DNA of 64,000 nucleotides from Desulfatibacillum aliphaticivorans DSM 15576 (GCF_000429905.1 NZ_AUCT01000010.1:1-64000), one strand, 5' to 3'; shown: positions 1 through 8,855, numbered from the stretch's first letter. Numbers and translations: made by a program. Notes: generated by a model not told the origin, from the sequence alone.

Positions 1-201
1 CCGGGCGGGCCTGCCAATGGCTTTGCACAGCCCGTTGATGATATTATCCACGTCCTTTTCCTTGAGCTTGTCCACCTGGCCCAAATGGGCGATAATTTTG
101 GTGCGTGGATTTTTGACGCCGGGTTCCCTGACGCTTTCCGCGATCTGGACCGACTGATAGACCTTGCCCCGCTGTTTACTTTTGACGATTCGGATATACA
201 T
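1..201 (-). CDS. IS1634-type transposase, N-terminal fragment (runs off the left edge)
   Basis: The minus strand reads from an ATG at 201 to the window edge without a stop, giving 67 residues. The opening MYIRIVKSKQRGKVYQSVQI and the following segment ending in IIAHLGQVDKL match the usual start of IS1634/IS4-superfamily DDE transposases (a basic strand, a QIAES-like strand, then an I.A.LG..D.L motif). The catalytic domain lies outside the window, so activity cannot be judged. The element seems to end near position 266, just beyond the coiled-coil operon, and may have cut that operon's last gene. Family call is from memory of the N-terminal pattern. Confidence 0.75.
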   Translation of the reverse strand, partial: MYIRIVKSKQRGKVYQSVQIAESVREPGVKNPRTKIIAHLGQVDKLKEKDVDNIINGLCKAIGRPAR

Positions 202-266
202 AGTGCGTAAACACTATAATATATTATTCATTAAGTCAAGTATAAATACAATAGTTTACGTACTAC
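201..266 (-). promoter_or_regulatory. Transposase promoter flanked by inverted repeats / IS end
   Basis: Upstream of the transposase ATG an imperfect inverted repeat is formed by agtgcgtaaacacta (202-216) and atagtttacgtactac (251-266), sharing the core CGTAAAC/GTTTACG. Between them on the minus strand lie a TTGACT box (234-239) and TATAGT (213-218) with a rather short 15-base spacer. The outer repeat probably includes the terminal inverted repeat of the insertion sequence; the inner one overlaps the start region and could be an operator. Confidence 0.45.
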
Positions 267-338
267 ATTAACCTTCCCGAAACAGATATTATCTTCAATG
301 ATTTCAATCTGGATTTCTTGTTTAAGGCAAGATTGGTG

Positions 339-407
339 TCAAAGTTCGGTTGCCCCAGCCAAAATCCAAAGGGCCATTGGTAGAAACGGCACTGTTACAG
401 CGTCCAT
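339..407 (-). CDS. Short ORF, possibly the truncated start of a third operon gene
   Basis: Directly after the coiled-coil gene, a strong site (aaggag, five bases, ATG at 407) opens a 22-residue hydrophobic ORF starting MDAVTVPFLPMALWILAG and ending at 339. After a shift of frame the DNA stays open for about 30 more codons toward the IS end at about 266. I read this as either a small peptide or, more likely, the broken 5' end of a third gene interrupted by the insertion sequence. No family is recognisable in so few residues. Confidence 0.35.
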   Translation of the reverse strand: MDAVTVPFLPMALWILAGATEL

Positions 408-416
408 TTTTTCTCC

Positions 417-2057
417 TTATTTTTTACCGTTATTCTCGGTGTCTTTGCCTTTTGTTTCAAGTGAAGTCACTTGCACGGCATGCTTCTGTACAACTTCAAC
501 CATTCGGTTCATTTCCACCAAGTTATCAGACAGGGCGTTAAGTTTATTATCCATCTCTTCAACTATTTTGGACAGGGCTCCATCCCGCTTATCAAGCTGT
601 GCCTTGCTTTGTTCCGTAAGACTGGTTAGAGATTGAACCTCTTGTTTAAACCCACTATTTAACCTGGATAGATCATCCACTTGTCCCTTAGTCGCATTCG
701 CCATTTTTGCCAATTGAGCCAAAATGTCATTGGCATCGCCTACTTTTTCCTTGAAGGCGTCTACATCATTTCCCAGCGAACTTATGTAATCACCCAGTTT
801 ATCAAGTCCGCCATTAAATGCAGAAATTGCTTCCGTGAGAGAGTCCGCTTTTTGGGAAAGCATCGTTGATGATTTGTCGAGCAGACCACCATATCTGCTT
901 GTTTCACTATCAACTTTGGTAATCGCATTTTTAAAATTTTTAGCAGAGACGTTTAATGAATCTATAGATTGTTTCATTTGCTTCTTTGAATCATCTGCTG
1001 CTTCTGAAATTTGATCTATAACTTCTGAAGTCTGGATAGACTTATCTTTAAAGCTCTCAATTTGAGATTCCAAGGAACTTATATGGCCATCCAGTTTGTC
1101 AATCTTCTTTCCAAATTTGGATTCAGTTTCACCAAGCATATCTGTTTGTTGGGACAATTCGGTTGTAGATCGATCTATCAAGTCTCCAAACCGACTTGTG
1201 TTGTCATCCACACTAGTTATGAGTTCCTGCATCTTTTCCACTTTGGTTTTAAATGATCCTGAAGTTTCACCAATACTAATGACTGCCTTGTCTGTCGTTT
1301 GGATTGACCAGTTCATTTCTTTTAACACGGCATCTATATTTTTATTCGATCCTTCCAAAGCAACCGCTATTTCTTCAAATTTTGTGGATAGTTTTTGCAG
1401 CCCCTCACCTTCCTGGGTCATTTGCTTCAGAATTAGCTCTGCATTTTGTTTTTTGCGTTCAAGTCCTTGAATGTCAGCTTGGAGTTCAGCCTTTTTGACT
1501 TGGAGTTGGTCAATTGAATTCCGGAAGATCTCTTCCTGGCTTTTTAGAGCTTCAACCTTCTGTCCTAAATTCTGCTCCTGCAATTGAGCGGTTTGAATCT
1601 TCGCATGCAAGTCAGCGTTCTCCTTGCGAGCAGCTATCACTGCAGCCTCATTTTCAGTTCGCTCGGCTTTGCTTGCTTCCAAATCGGACAGGGCCATTTC
1701 CAGTCTGGTTGTTTCTCCTTCCAAACGAACCTTGGTAGTTTGGAATTGGCCTTCCAAACCGGTTACCTCCTTTGTCAATACTTGGCGTCTATCTTCCATG
1801 GTAGGAAGCTCCTGCCTAATAGCCGAATATGCTTGTTTGTCTCGTTCAAGAAGCATGCGTTCGCTTTTAATGGCTGCTATCTCCCTCTCAAGGTTCACAA
1901 TTTTCCACCCGGAAAAAATAATTAGCAAACAGACAAAAAGGATCGCTAAGGCCAAGAACCAAACCGGCGGGAAAAAACTGTCGAGAGCAGCGCCTTGTTT
2001 TTCGGAGATGATATTTTTCGATATTGGACTCTCATTATCTGGCATATTTTCAGTCAT
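417..2057 (-). CDS. Membrane-anchored long coiled-coil protein
   Basis: The 546-residue product has one hydrophobic segment near residues 33-58 (WFLALAILFVCLLIIFSGW) followed by an almost unbroken coiled coil with heptad-like spacing. The later half contains repeated modules beginning with variants of SETSRYGGLLDKSSTMLSQ, which resemble the helical signalling rods of methyl-accepting chemotaxis proteins, but no conserved MCP hairpin is visible. The ATG at 2057 overlaps the helicase stop by eight bases (ATGACTGA) and has GGAG just upstream; a longer TTG-initiated frame to 2078 is less likely. The tight coupling suggests it works with the helicase-nuclease, perhaps as a membrane tether or sensor. 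Function is inference. Confidence 0.8.
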   Translation of the reverse strand: MTENMPDNESPISKNIISEKQGAALDSFFPPVWFLALAILFVCLLIIFSGWKIVNLEREIAAIKSERMLLERDKQAYSAIRQELPTMEDRRQVLTKEVTGLEGQFQTTKVRLEGETTRLEMALSDLEASKAERTENEAAVIAARKENADLHAKIQTAQLQEQNLGQKVEALKSQEEIFRNSIDQLQVKKAELQADIQGLERKKQNAELILKQMTQEGEGLQKLSTKFEEIAVALEGSNKNIDAVLKEMNWSIQTTDKAVISIGETSGSFKTKVEKMQELITSVDDNTSRFGDLIDRSTTELSQQTDMLGETESKFGKKIDKLDGHISSLESQIESFKDKSIQTSEVIDQISEAADDSKKQMKQSIDSLNVSAKNFKNAITKVDSETSRYGGLLDKSSTMLSQKADSLTEAISAFNGGLDKLGDYISSLGNDVDAFKEKVGDANDILAQLAKMANATKGQVDDLSRLNSGFKQEVQSLTSLTEQSKAQLDKRDGALSKIVEEMDNKLNALSDNLVEMNRMVEVVQKHAVQVTSLETKGKDTENNGKK

Positions 2058-5000
2058 TTTCTCTCCATCCATGGACAACTTTGTCCACGCACCCTTTTAG
2101 GTCTTCACGCAGTTGATAGGTCCAAAAGCGCATAACTTTCCATCCCAGTCCTTGAAGTTGAATATCTCGCCAATGGTCATCAATTTTTCTTGATCCATCT
2201 GAGTTCCTGTGACAGTCCCCATCCACTTCGATATCAATTTTAATGGGCTTTTCTCCTCCCTTGATCAAGGCCATGTCCAGCCGTCGACTGGAAACAGGAA
2301 ATTGTGGCCGCGGTTCAAGGCCAGCCTCTTGTAATGCGTTGAAAAACATTTCTTCATATGGGGACTCAAATGGATGCCATGGCGTTTTGGGCAGAGTGGT
2401 GGCTGTAATAGGTTTAGGGACGGCAAGACTTTCAATATGAGGTATTCCACATTTTCGCGCCCAGGCCTGGTTGCCCACAACATGTAGGACAGCCCTGGCG
2501 CGACTGGCAGCAACATTAAAAAGGTTCCCTGTCTCCCTCAAAAAAGAACGTGAGCCTGCAGGCATGTCCGGGCCTCCGCATATGGAAAAAATTATGACGT
2601 CTCTTTCATCCCCCTGAAAACCATGAGACGTGTCCACATGAGCATCTGACAATTGCAGCGCATGAAATAATTGGGCATCGGCCTCAAATAATGCATCTCT
2701 GATGCGGTTGGCCTGTTGACGGAATGGCGTGACGATGCCAAGGCTGCCTTTGAAATGATTCTGCAAGAGCATAGTTCTTACTATGCTGACCACCTCATCC
2801 ACTTCACTTTGGGAATAGCATCCACTGCCGCCTCCGCTCTGAACTTCCCCTGATACATCCGTCCAGCCTATTCCCATTTGCATCCCGTTAGGGATTTTTA
2901 ATAGAGAACAGTCAGTGGCTACCCGCAACCGCCCCTTATAGAAATTTGCATTGGAATAATCAGCGATGGGGTTTGCACTTCTGTACGTTTCACTCAGAAA
3001 AATTGCATCAGCTTTTTTTGACCCTGCGAGTAGATTATAAAGAGAACTTTCCGTATATGCGAAACGGGCGTCGTCTACACGCTTAATGTTCACATTGCGT
3101 CTCAACATAGCGTCTTTGGCTGTGGACAGCTTGGTTGAGTGAGTAAGCTGATGAGGGTCGCCTATTGCCCCCGCTCTTTTTGCGCGGAATAAAATAGGTA
3201 TTGCCGAAGGAATATCCGACTGGCTTGCTTCATCAACAATTGCCAAATCAAACATTCCGGCTATAAGGGGGATTCTGGATTTGACAGAAAGATTGGTTAC
3301 TGCCCAGCATGGAAATGATTCCAAAATATACGGCGTCCTTTTTTTTAGGATACGTCGAGTCTCCATGGTGATTATTTGGGTGTCCAAACCCGTTCTCATT
3401 GCATTTAATGCCGCCCGCAACCCGTCAAGCTCCTGCCTGTCCACGCCGGGACGCAGCCCCACTCTGCTGGAAGCGTCAAGAGAAATGGCAATAGAAGCAA
3501 GTTCCTTTATACGATCAGAGAGTTTGAGGATTTCTTGCGTGATTTCTTCCAGGGGAGGAAGCTCTTTAAGTTTGGCTTCATATACGATGCTTTCATTTCT
3601 ATTGCTTGCATATTTCGCAGCATGGTCCAATGTTGAAACTTGAAGTGCCATCCCGGAAAGTTTTTTTGATTTTGGATAACGCGGAAGTAAAGGCAGTCCG
3701 GGCATATCTCCAAGTTTCAGGAGTGCATTGGCATAAGAAGGGAAGTAGTACAGTTCCCTAAAGAGTGCCAAAATTTTAGACAAACCATCTTGTTGACTCC
3801 CATCGAAAACTGCTGACTTAATAATTGAGGATATCTTTTCAATAGCCTTATATTTATCATTGTTGGAGTTTGCATTTAGAAACCGAATTGTTTCTTCAGT
3901 AAGACCCTGAGCAAGATAACTCATCTTGTCCTCAAGTTCTCCCAACAGGCTCCCAAACTCTATCGCTTGGTGAGCAAATGTCGCCTTTAACCCTCTCTGC
4001 TCAAGATATTCAAAGAGTTCCTCTCGCACCCTGCCGATTTTCTCGATAGAAGACTCATTACTTGGAAAAGCTAAAATATCTGTTATCGCGTTGTTGAATG
4101 TATATTTGAGGTTTGGATCTTCCTTGGAGTTTGTTCTGACAATCAGTTGGGGACCTTCAGGTTTATTCAGCCTTGAGACAACAGCGTCAATGGCCTTGTG
4201 ATTGCGGCTTGAAAAAAGAACTGTCAGGTTTCTTAACCTGGCATTACATATTGCGGCGGCGGCAACCTGACTTTTCCCCGTTCCAGGAGGCCCAGTGATG
4301 ACGGATATCTCTTGATTTATCAGAGAGGAAATTGCTCTTCTCTGTTCCGCATTTAACGGCGTCGTGTCCACCACGACTGATTCATGAGGCGAAGCATCTA
4401 CAGCATTTTCATTTTCTTCGTCTCCTTCCAAAAAGATGTAGCGGAGAGCAGTTTGATCAAGCACATCATCCGATTCACTTTCAATTGTGGAAAGCTCGTT
4501 AAGCAGAGAAGCGGTGTACCGAGTTTTTTTGGCCATCATCAGGACAGCCCTATTATATATGCCTGTATCAAATGGCTCTTTTATTGTGTTGTCTGGGACG
4601 CTGTCAATGTTAAGAGACTCACGAATTTTGTAGGGCATAAATGCAGTTAGGGCTGTAACCAAATTTTCCAAATCAGGGCAAATTTCTTCTTTTTCAAAGC
4701 CGGGGCCTTCATCATTTGGACGCCATCTATTGATAAAACCGCATGCCGACAAAAAATTCCGTTGTTGATCCGGTTTTCGAGCAAAAGCATATTCCAACCA
4801 CTTTACATTGACCTCCGCACGAGGGGCACTGCAACTTACAACCAAGCCGTCTCTTGAAACTTCATGGTTCAGTTCAAAAAAGAACACAGGACTTATGATA
4901 CTCACGTCCGGTTCGTTTTGTTTCTTTATGTGTGTTGCCTGCACAGGGTAGCCAAGAACCAATGATTGATCATTTCCAGCACTCGGGAGAGCATTTAATA

Positions 5001-5529
5001 AGCCTGACAGATGAGAGCCTATGGGTATTGTGATTCGCCAATGCAAACCTGGCTTGGGACTCCACTTCCCTATTCGACGGAGGTATATATAGCTTTTTCC
5101 TAAATCATTCAGAAAAGCGGACGCTTCAGCCCCCTCCTCATTGTTGATACACTTTCGGTAATAGGAAACTAATTGCCGAAAAAGCCCCCACCGCCCTGAA
5201 TAAACATTTTCAGTTCCCGAAGGGGGTGTCGGCTCAGGAGTAGCTATATTTCCTGTGAAATTCAGCTCTGTAATTGTTTCCTTTGACAATGCTGGAAGAG
5301 GACAGCTTATAGAATCTGAATGCTTGACTTTAGAGGCGGTATAAGACCAAAGGCCTTTACTATATTCGACCTGGCCGTTTGCACTCATGTCTCTAAGAAG
5401 GGAGCTAATTTGGTAATCAGGCAGGCGTAGATGCAGTTTTCTCAAACGGAAGCCAATCTCCCGTGTGGAAAGGCCAGTAGAGGAGGTGTGAAGAATGTTA
5501 ATCAACGAATTTTTGATTTCTGCATCCAA
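2050..5529 (-). CDS. SF1 DNA/RNA helicase with C-terminal DUF559/Vsr-like nuclease
   Basis: The 1159-residue protein starts with a winged-helix-like segment (about 1-65, HARE-HTH style). The helicase core follows: Walker A GPPGTGKS at 413-420, an IVDEASQSD Walker B near 768, GDPHQL, a FQGDERD motif near 968 and a final NVAASRAR motif, as in the COG1112 Dna2/Upf1-like group. The last 105 residues carry E..EMFF.AL...G, a D.A strand and an EVDGD.H motif near 1101 followed by D..LQ..GW.V.RFW, the pattern of DUF559/Vsr-type endonucleases. Such fusions are common in defence islands. It is the first gene of a two-gene operon with the coiled-coil protein. A phage-defence role is likely but not shown. 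Confidence 0.88.
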   Translation of the reverse strand: MDAEIKNSLINILHTSSTGLSTREIGFRLRKLHLRLPDYQISSLLRDMSANGQVEYSKGLWSYTASKVKHSDSISCPLPALSKETITELNFTGNIATPEPTPPSGTENVYSGRWGLFRQLVSYYRKCINNEEGAEASAFLNDLGKSYIYLRRIGKWSPKPGLHWRITIPIGSHLSGLLNALPSAGNDQSLVLGYPVQATHIKKQNEPDVSIISPVFFFELNHEVSRDGLVVSCSAPRAEVNVKWLEYAFARKPDQQRNFLSACGFINRWRPNDEGPGFEKEEICPDLENLVTALTAFMPYKIRESLNIDSVPDNTIKEPFDTGIYNRAVLMMAKKTRYTASLLNELSTIESESDDVLDQTALRYIFLEGDEENENAVDASPHESVVVDTTPLNAEQRRAISSLINQEISVITGPPGTGKSQVAAAAICNARLRNLTVLFSSRNHKAIDAVVSRLNKPEGPQLIVRTNSKEDPNLKYTFNNAITDILAFPSNESSIEKIGRVREELFEYLEQRGLKATFAHQAIEFGSLLGELEDKMSYLAQGLTEETIRFLNANSNNDKYKAIEKISSIIKSAVFDGSQQDGLSKILALFRELYYFPSYANALLKLGDMPGLPLLPRYPKSKKLSGMALQVSTLDHAAKYASNRNESIVYEAKLKELPPLEEITQEILKLSDRIKELASIAISLDASSRVGLRPGVDRQELDGLRAALNAMRTGLDTQIITMETRRILKKRTPYILESFPCWAVTNLSVKSRIPLIAGMFDLAIVDEASQSDIPSAIPILFRAKRAGAIGDPHQLTHSTKLSTAKDAMLRRNVNIKRVDDARFAYTESSLYNLLAGSKKADAIFLSETYRSANPIADYSNANFYKGRLRVATDCSLLKIPNGMQMGIGWTDVSGEVQSGGGSGCYSQSEVDEVVSIVRTMLLQNHFKGSLGIVTPFRQQANRIRDALFEADAQLFHALQLSDAHVDTSHGFQGDERDVIIFSICGGPDMPAGSRSFLRETGNLFNVAASRARAVLHVVGNQAWARKCGIPHIESLAVPKPITATTLPKTPWHPFESPYEEMFFNALQEAGLEPRPQFPVSSRRLDMALIKGGEKPIKIDIEVDGDCHRNSDGSRKIDDHWRDIQLQGLGWKVMRFWTYQLREDLKGCVDKVVHGWREND

Positions 5530-5566
5530 TTTTCCATTCCACTATAATTGAAAGATTTAATAATCA

Positions 5567-5582
5567 TTCGTATGCATACAAA
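5567..5582. promoter_or_regulatory. Palindromic operator candidate upstream of the helicase operon
   Basis: ttcgtatgcatacaaa is a 16-base near-perfect palindrome around GTATGCATAC, 38 bases upstream of the helicase start codon, in an AT-rich leader. The position fits a dimeric repressor site controlling the helicase/coiled-coil operon. No regulator gene adjoins it. Confidence 0.4.
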
Positions 5583-5995
5583 TAGATTTCAGTTAAATTT
5601 GGCTATAAAATTGAAGCCTTCATAGTTAAAGCCACCAGTCTTAACGCCTCGCAATTATTAGCGGGGTATTTGAGGTAGTCGATTTACGAAAAATTATTTT
5701 GATTTGGCTTCCGCCCCCATTCTTCAGATCCTGCCGTGGATTCTGATAGGCTTGAATATAAACAATGGCATATTTTACGAAAACAGTCAATTATCCCATC
5801 TTGACCCTGCCCTTACTCAAATTTATTTACAGAATGGAATCAATTAAAAAAGCTGTTTAAGTGGGCAAAATCAAGCATGGCAACCGTCTAAACAACTACA
5901 TTTTAATGGAGGGGAATTGGAATAAAGGAGTTCACCTGGTACAAAGATCCAATTGCCTCATAAAGGGAATATTTTTGATTATCTATCAGTTGTGA
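5583..5995. other. Intergenic stretch without a recognisable gene
   Basis: About 410 bases between the helicase promoter region and the IHF-like gene. I see no convincing ORF on either strand. It contains a six-pair GC stem around 5647-5666 without a T-run, and one copy of aaccgtctaaacaac (5882-5896) that recurs at 20748. Confidence 0.5.
5882..5896. repeat. 15-bp repeat, copy 1
   Basis: aaccgtctaaacaac occurs here and, in the same orientation, at 20748-20762 just beyond the 3' end of the large envelope operon. Both copies lie in non-coding DNA next to block borders. It may be a remnant of a recombination site, or chance. Confidence 0.35.
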
Positions 5996-6277
5996 TTACC
6001 CATTTATTTTCTCCCTCAACTTCGCTGAACACTGAAAAGCCACCACCCGTCTGGACCTCAAAGTCAGATCTTCTCCAGTGGCCGGATTTCTTCCTCTGCG
6101 TTCATCCTTCGCTTTCACAGAAAATTTTCCAAAGCCGGAAATCAAGAGATCATTACCAGATCCCAGGTCTTCCTTGATGATCTCCAACAGGGTTTCCATG
6201 ATTTCTCCACCCCTGCGTTTGGGGTAGCCCGTCTCTTTGATTATAGCTTCAATGATTTCGTTTTTGGTCAGTGTCAT
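5996..6277 (-). CDS. Integration host factor / HU-family DNA-binding protein
   Basis: The 93-residue product begins MTLTKNEIIEAI, has the helix pair, SGFGKFSV beta turn and a GRNPATGED arm apex followed by SRRVVAF, which are the hallmarks of the bacterial HU/IHF family; the PATGE arm and the C-terminal AKLREKING resemble the IHF alpha type. It is of full family length. The start has a good aaagga site and overlaps the preceding gene by 29 bases, implying translational coupling. It probably bends DNA for recombination or transcription on this element. Which subunit type it is cannot be fixed without a tree. Confidence 0.93.
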   Translation of the reverse strand: MTLTKNEIIEAIIKETGYPKRRGGEIMETLLEIIKEDLGSGNDLLISGFGKFSVKAKDERRGRNPATGEDLTLRSRRVVAFQCSAKLREKING

Positions 6278-6779
6278 GTTTTTCCTTTATTTTCAATTGC
6301 ATGCCTGCAAAAATTTCTTTAGAAGACAGCAAACCGTTTTCTGTCTTTCTAACTCCCTCGTTTAATCTCTCAGCTACCTCCATGGGCGACAGATCATTAT
6401 AGGTCAAATTGATTTTAGCATCTTCCACCAGTCTGTTAACGAAGGCGGTCACAGATTTATTTAAAGCCTTGGAAGAATAAAATATGCCCATGGCTGGCCC
6501 AACGATGCGGTCATATATCAACTGGATTCCGTCGTACTTCATGGTGTCTCTTAGGAAACTGGGCCAGTATCGCATGAACTCTGAGAAGTCGGTTATACCC
6601 CTTCCATACATAACGGTTGAATATAGGGACATCGTATTGACCATTATGATGTACTGGGTTCGTTCAGCCGTGAAGAGATGCCCTGTCCAGTCCAAATATG
6701 GATTTGGGTCGGCTGGCAAAGACTTTGTGGGAAACTCTTTGAGCTTTTTCCCAAGTTTGGCGGAGTAGCGGAGTATCAT
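6249..6779 (-). CDS. DUF6933-like conserved protein
   Basis: The 176-residue product starts MILRYSAKLGKKLKE with the ATG at 6779; an upstream TTG frame to 6803 lacks support. The opening strand followed by a basic helix, then a W...LF...R...I.V.N..SL..TV segment, recalls the DUF6933 family, small cytosolic proteins of unknown role often found on mobile elements. The C-terminal third is helical. The stop lies inside the IHF-like gene, so the two are probably co-translated. Family assignment is from pattern memory and moderate. Confidence 0.6.
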   Translation of the reverse strand: MILRYSAKLGKKLKEFPTKSLPADPNPYLDWTGHLFTAERTQYIIMVNTMSLYSTVMYGRGITDFSEFMRYWPSFLRDTMKYDGIQLIYDRIVGPAMGIFYSSKALNKSVTAFVNRLVEDAKINLTYNDLSPMEVAERLNEGVRKTENGLLSSKEIFAGMQLKIKEKHDTDQKRNH

Positions 6780-6893
6780 AATAGGGCAGGCCTCTAATCT
6801 CAAAAAATAATTGAATTTATCAGATAAGTATCATACCTAATAACCGACTTCAATATTCATATTGGGGATGATTCTTCAGCGTGGAGAAAATTA

Positions 6894-7235
6894 ATGAGAG
6901 CCATTAATCGATCAGCCGTCATAGTGAAACCCAAAGAGCCTTTTTTGAAGTGGCTCAATGATCTCTATCCGGAAGAAACGTATTCTCTGGAAGATATCCG
7001 ACATGAATGCACTGTCTTCCTGATTCCCGAGTGCGACGTGGTTGAGGAAGCACAAAAATTTATCAAGAGAAATTTCAAGGCCATTTTTCGGCTTGAACTT
7101 GAAGGTTGGCATACAGATCCCCAAAATTTTCCTGGAAAGCTGACCTACAAAATGTTCTGTGAATGGTTCGAGTGTGAGATCAACTCCGAAGTTTACGATC
7201 TATCAGCGAAAAAGATCACAGTTGAAGACGCATAG
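6894..7235 (+). CDS. Conserved hypothetical protein
   Basis: A 113-residue soluble protein with start MRAINRSAVIVKPKEPFLKW, preceded by ggag nine bases before the ATG. The pattern of a P..PF..WL opening, a central FLIPECD motif, and W.....FCEWFE near the end belongs to a widespread family of small bacterial proteins with no known function, as far as I recall. It is transcribed divergently from the DUF6933/IHF pair; the 115-base gap between them must hold both promoters. No membrane segment or catalytic motif is visible. Confidence 0.75.
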   Translation: MRAINRSAVIVKPKEPFLKWLNDLYPEETYSLEDIRHECTVFLIPECDVVEEAQKFIKRNFKAIFRLELEGWHTDPQNFPGKLTYKMFCEWFECEINSEVYDLSAKKITVEDA

Positions 7236-7314
7236 AGAGCCCTTCTCATTTTTGTATATGAACGGGCTCGCCCCAAAAAAATCATTCTCCTCTTCCCTGA
7301 TGTCGAAGGGAGTT

Positions 7315-7512
7315 GATCTGGTTCATTTGACATGAGTAGGCAGACTGAAAGCATAGTTAGTAGAAAGAGATGAATGTCACAGTTATTCCGATTCATCTAC
7401 TCTTATACAAAGCACTATGTATACACAATGCTATAAATATCTCTCTCTTTGTTTGTAAATCCCTATTATATTGCCAAAAAAATAATTTTGTGGTCTATAC
7501 CCCAAGGTCTAT
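7315..7512 (+). repeat. Long direct repeat, copy 1 (left border of the radical-SAM block)
   Basis: From gatctggttcatttgaca to caaggtctata, about 190 bases match the sequence at 19304-19496 in the same orientation with scattered substitutions and one roughly 20-base insertion near 7347 (aaagcatagttagtagaaag). It contains no ORF but has an inverted repeat gatgaatg...attcat and a 22-base palindrome. The preserved non-coding sequence suggests a promoter/leader region duplicated when the intervening 12 kb arrived, or a recombination site. Confidence 0.85.
7411..7432. promoter_or_regulatory. 22-bp imperfect palindrome in repeat copy 1
   Basis: The sequence runs agcactatg-tata-cacaatgct and reads almost the same on both strands around a GTATAC core. 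It is identical in both long repeat copies, although flanking bases differ, as expected for a protein-binding site such as a phage-type repressor operator. Confidence 0.45.
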
Positions 7513-7562
7513 AGAGGAATCAAAAATGCAAAAAGAACTCAACCATCGCCTTCCAGCACTGT

Positions 7563-8312
7563 TTAGGCTTTATTACGTCTTTTTTGCGGCAAATCTTTAT
7601 GAAGTTTTTTAATTTTAAGTAGCTCCTGAAATACAAAAATTGACTTTCCGAGGCTGTCATAAACAATCCTTGAATCGCCTACGAAAGTCCAGCTGACAGG
7701 AAACTGACAAATACTATAACCTTTTTGTTTGGCCATCCAAAGAATTTCAGGATCAAAAATAACACTATATAATTTTTGATTTGAAAATAAATCCATTGCG
7801 GCCGCCCTTGTGAACATCTTAAAACCACATTGTGTGTCAGGGATATTTAGTCCTAAATAACAATTCTGTATAGTTCTGTATAGTTTGGATGAAAGCCTTC
7901 TAAAGAAACTTTGAGACGCACTAATTTTTGATCCGGGTATTGCTCTTGATGCGATGGCAATGTCACACGTATCATTTAGCAATTTTTCTGCTTTGACAAT
8001 TTCTTCGATGGCCACAGAATAATCGGCATCCATAAAGAGAACCCGGCCCCCGGAAGCTCGAACCATTCCGTAAGCTACTGCATATCCCTTTCCTCGGTTA
8101 GGCTTATATGAAAGAATTTTTAGGGACATATTATGAATATCCTGAAAAAGTTTCTCAGAAACAGCAATTGTGTTATCGGTAGAACCATCATCCACTATAA
8201 TCACTTCGACAAACTCTTCTCGCATTGAGAAAAAATTAATTGTATTCGATAGAGTCTTTACTATACGGTTTTCTTCATTATAAGCAGGAATAACTATCGA
8301 CAAGTTTATCAT
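7563..8312 (-). CDS. GT2-family glycosyltransferase, dolichyl-phosphate-sugar synthase-like
   Basis: The 249-residue protein begins MINLSIVIPAYNEENRI, the typical GT-A fold opening, followed by IIVDDGSTDNT, a NRGKGYAV loop and a MDADYS metal-binding DXD-type motif. The later D.QCGFK.F and F..E.L...K..GY motifs match the DPM1/ALG5-like branch, which transfers a sugar from a nucleotide donor to a polyprenyl phosphate. The ATG at 8312 has agagga upstream; the frame continues to 8339 without a better start. There are no transmembrane helices at the C-terminus. It is the last gene of the radical-SAM cluster and may glycosylate its product or a lipid carrier. Confidence 0.9.
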   Translation of the reverse strand: MINLSIVIPAYNEENRIVKTLSNTINFFSMREEFVEVIIVDDGSTDNTIAVSEKLFQDIHNMSLKILSYKPNRGKGYAVAYGMVRASGGRVLFMDADYSVAIEEIVKAEKLLNDTCDIAIASRAIPGSKISASQSFFRRLSSKLYRTIQNCYLGLNIPDTQCGFKMFTRAAAMDLFSNQKLYSVIFDPEILWMAKQKGYSICQFPVSWTFVGDSRIVYDSLGKSIFVFQELLKIKKLHKDLPQKRRNKA

Positions 8313-8621
8313 GATATTCCTCTCATCATTTGGTATCAATATTTTTGAGCAGTTTTCTCACGCATCAAACTATCGAGTTTCATAGTACCTTAAAATTAAA
8401 ATAAAATGAAAGGATAATCACCAACATGTTTAGTACCAATCCCAAAACGCTTCGTTGGGGAGTCTATTCAAAGTTTTGATCGAGTTTCAATACACCAACA
8501 ATGACATTTATGAGCCCGATACATAGAACCTATCTCAGTGTTTTGATCTATAAATGCGTCCATACCCAAAAAACTACATTGCCTATATTAGCCGCCTCGC
8601 AAAATAATCGCCGCTTTCTGT

Positions 8622-8717
8622 TCAGGAGCCAAAGCCATCTTTTAAACGCGAGACATGTTTGCTGGATTCCCAGGACCCTGCCAAAGTGAATTCTTCCTGC
8701 TCCTCGACACTGACCAT
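8622..8717 (-). CDS. 31-residue small ORF between radical-SAM and glycosyltransferase genes
   Basis: Within the 540-base gap between two cluster genes, an ATG at 8717 with gaggga seven bases upstream opens a 31-codon ORF. It begins MVSVEEQEEFTLAGSWESS and ends in a basic, glycine-rich tail LKDGFGS. An acidic, helical leader followed by a short Ser/Trp/Gly/Lys core is the usual look of precursors of ribosomal peptides modified by radical-SAM enzymes, but there is no cysteine and no homolog I can name. A second ORF of 16 codons overlaps its end. The rest of the gap (8340-8621) shows no gene. Confidence 0.4.
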   Translation of the reverse strand: MVSVEEQEEFTLAGSWESSKHVSRLKDGFGS

Positions 8718-8855
8718 ATGCCGTTCCCTCAAATTTGGAAAAAACACGTAGAATTATATAACTATCCAAAAATTATGAATATTATTCAAATGACTTGGAC
8801 GCAAAAATATTACGGCCGTTTTAACAAACGGCACTGCTCCTTCCGATTGCGTTGG

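Noticed and set aside
417..2100. Plus-strand open frames across the coiled-coil gene
   Set aside because: Serine- and leucine-rich shadows of a coiled-coil gene; no start context.
6249..6803. Longer start at 6803 for the DUF6933-like gene
   Set aside because: It begins with TTG and lacks a ribosome site; the ATG at 6779 matches the usual family start.
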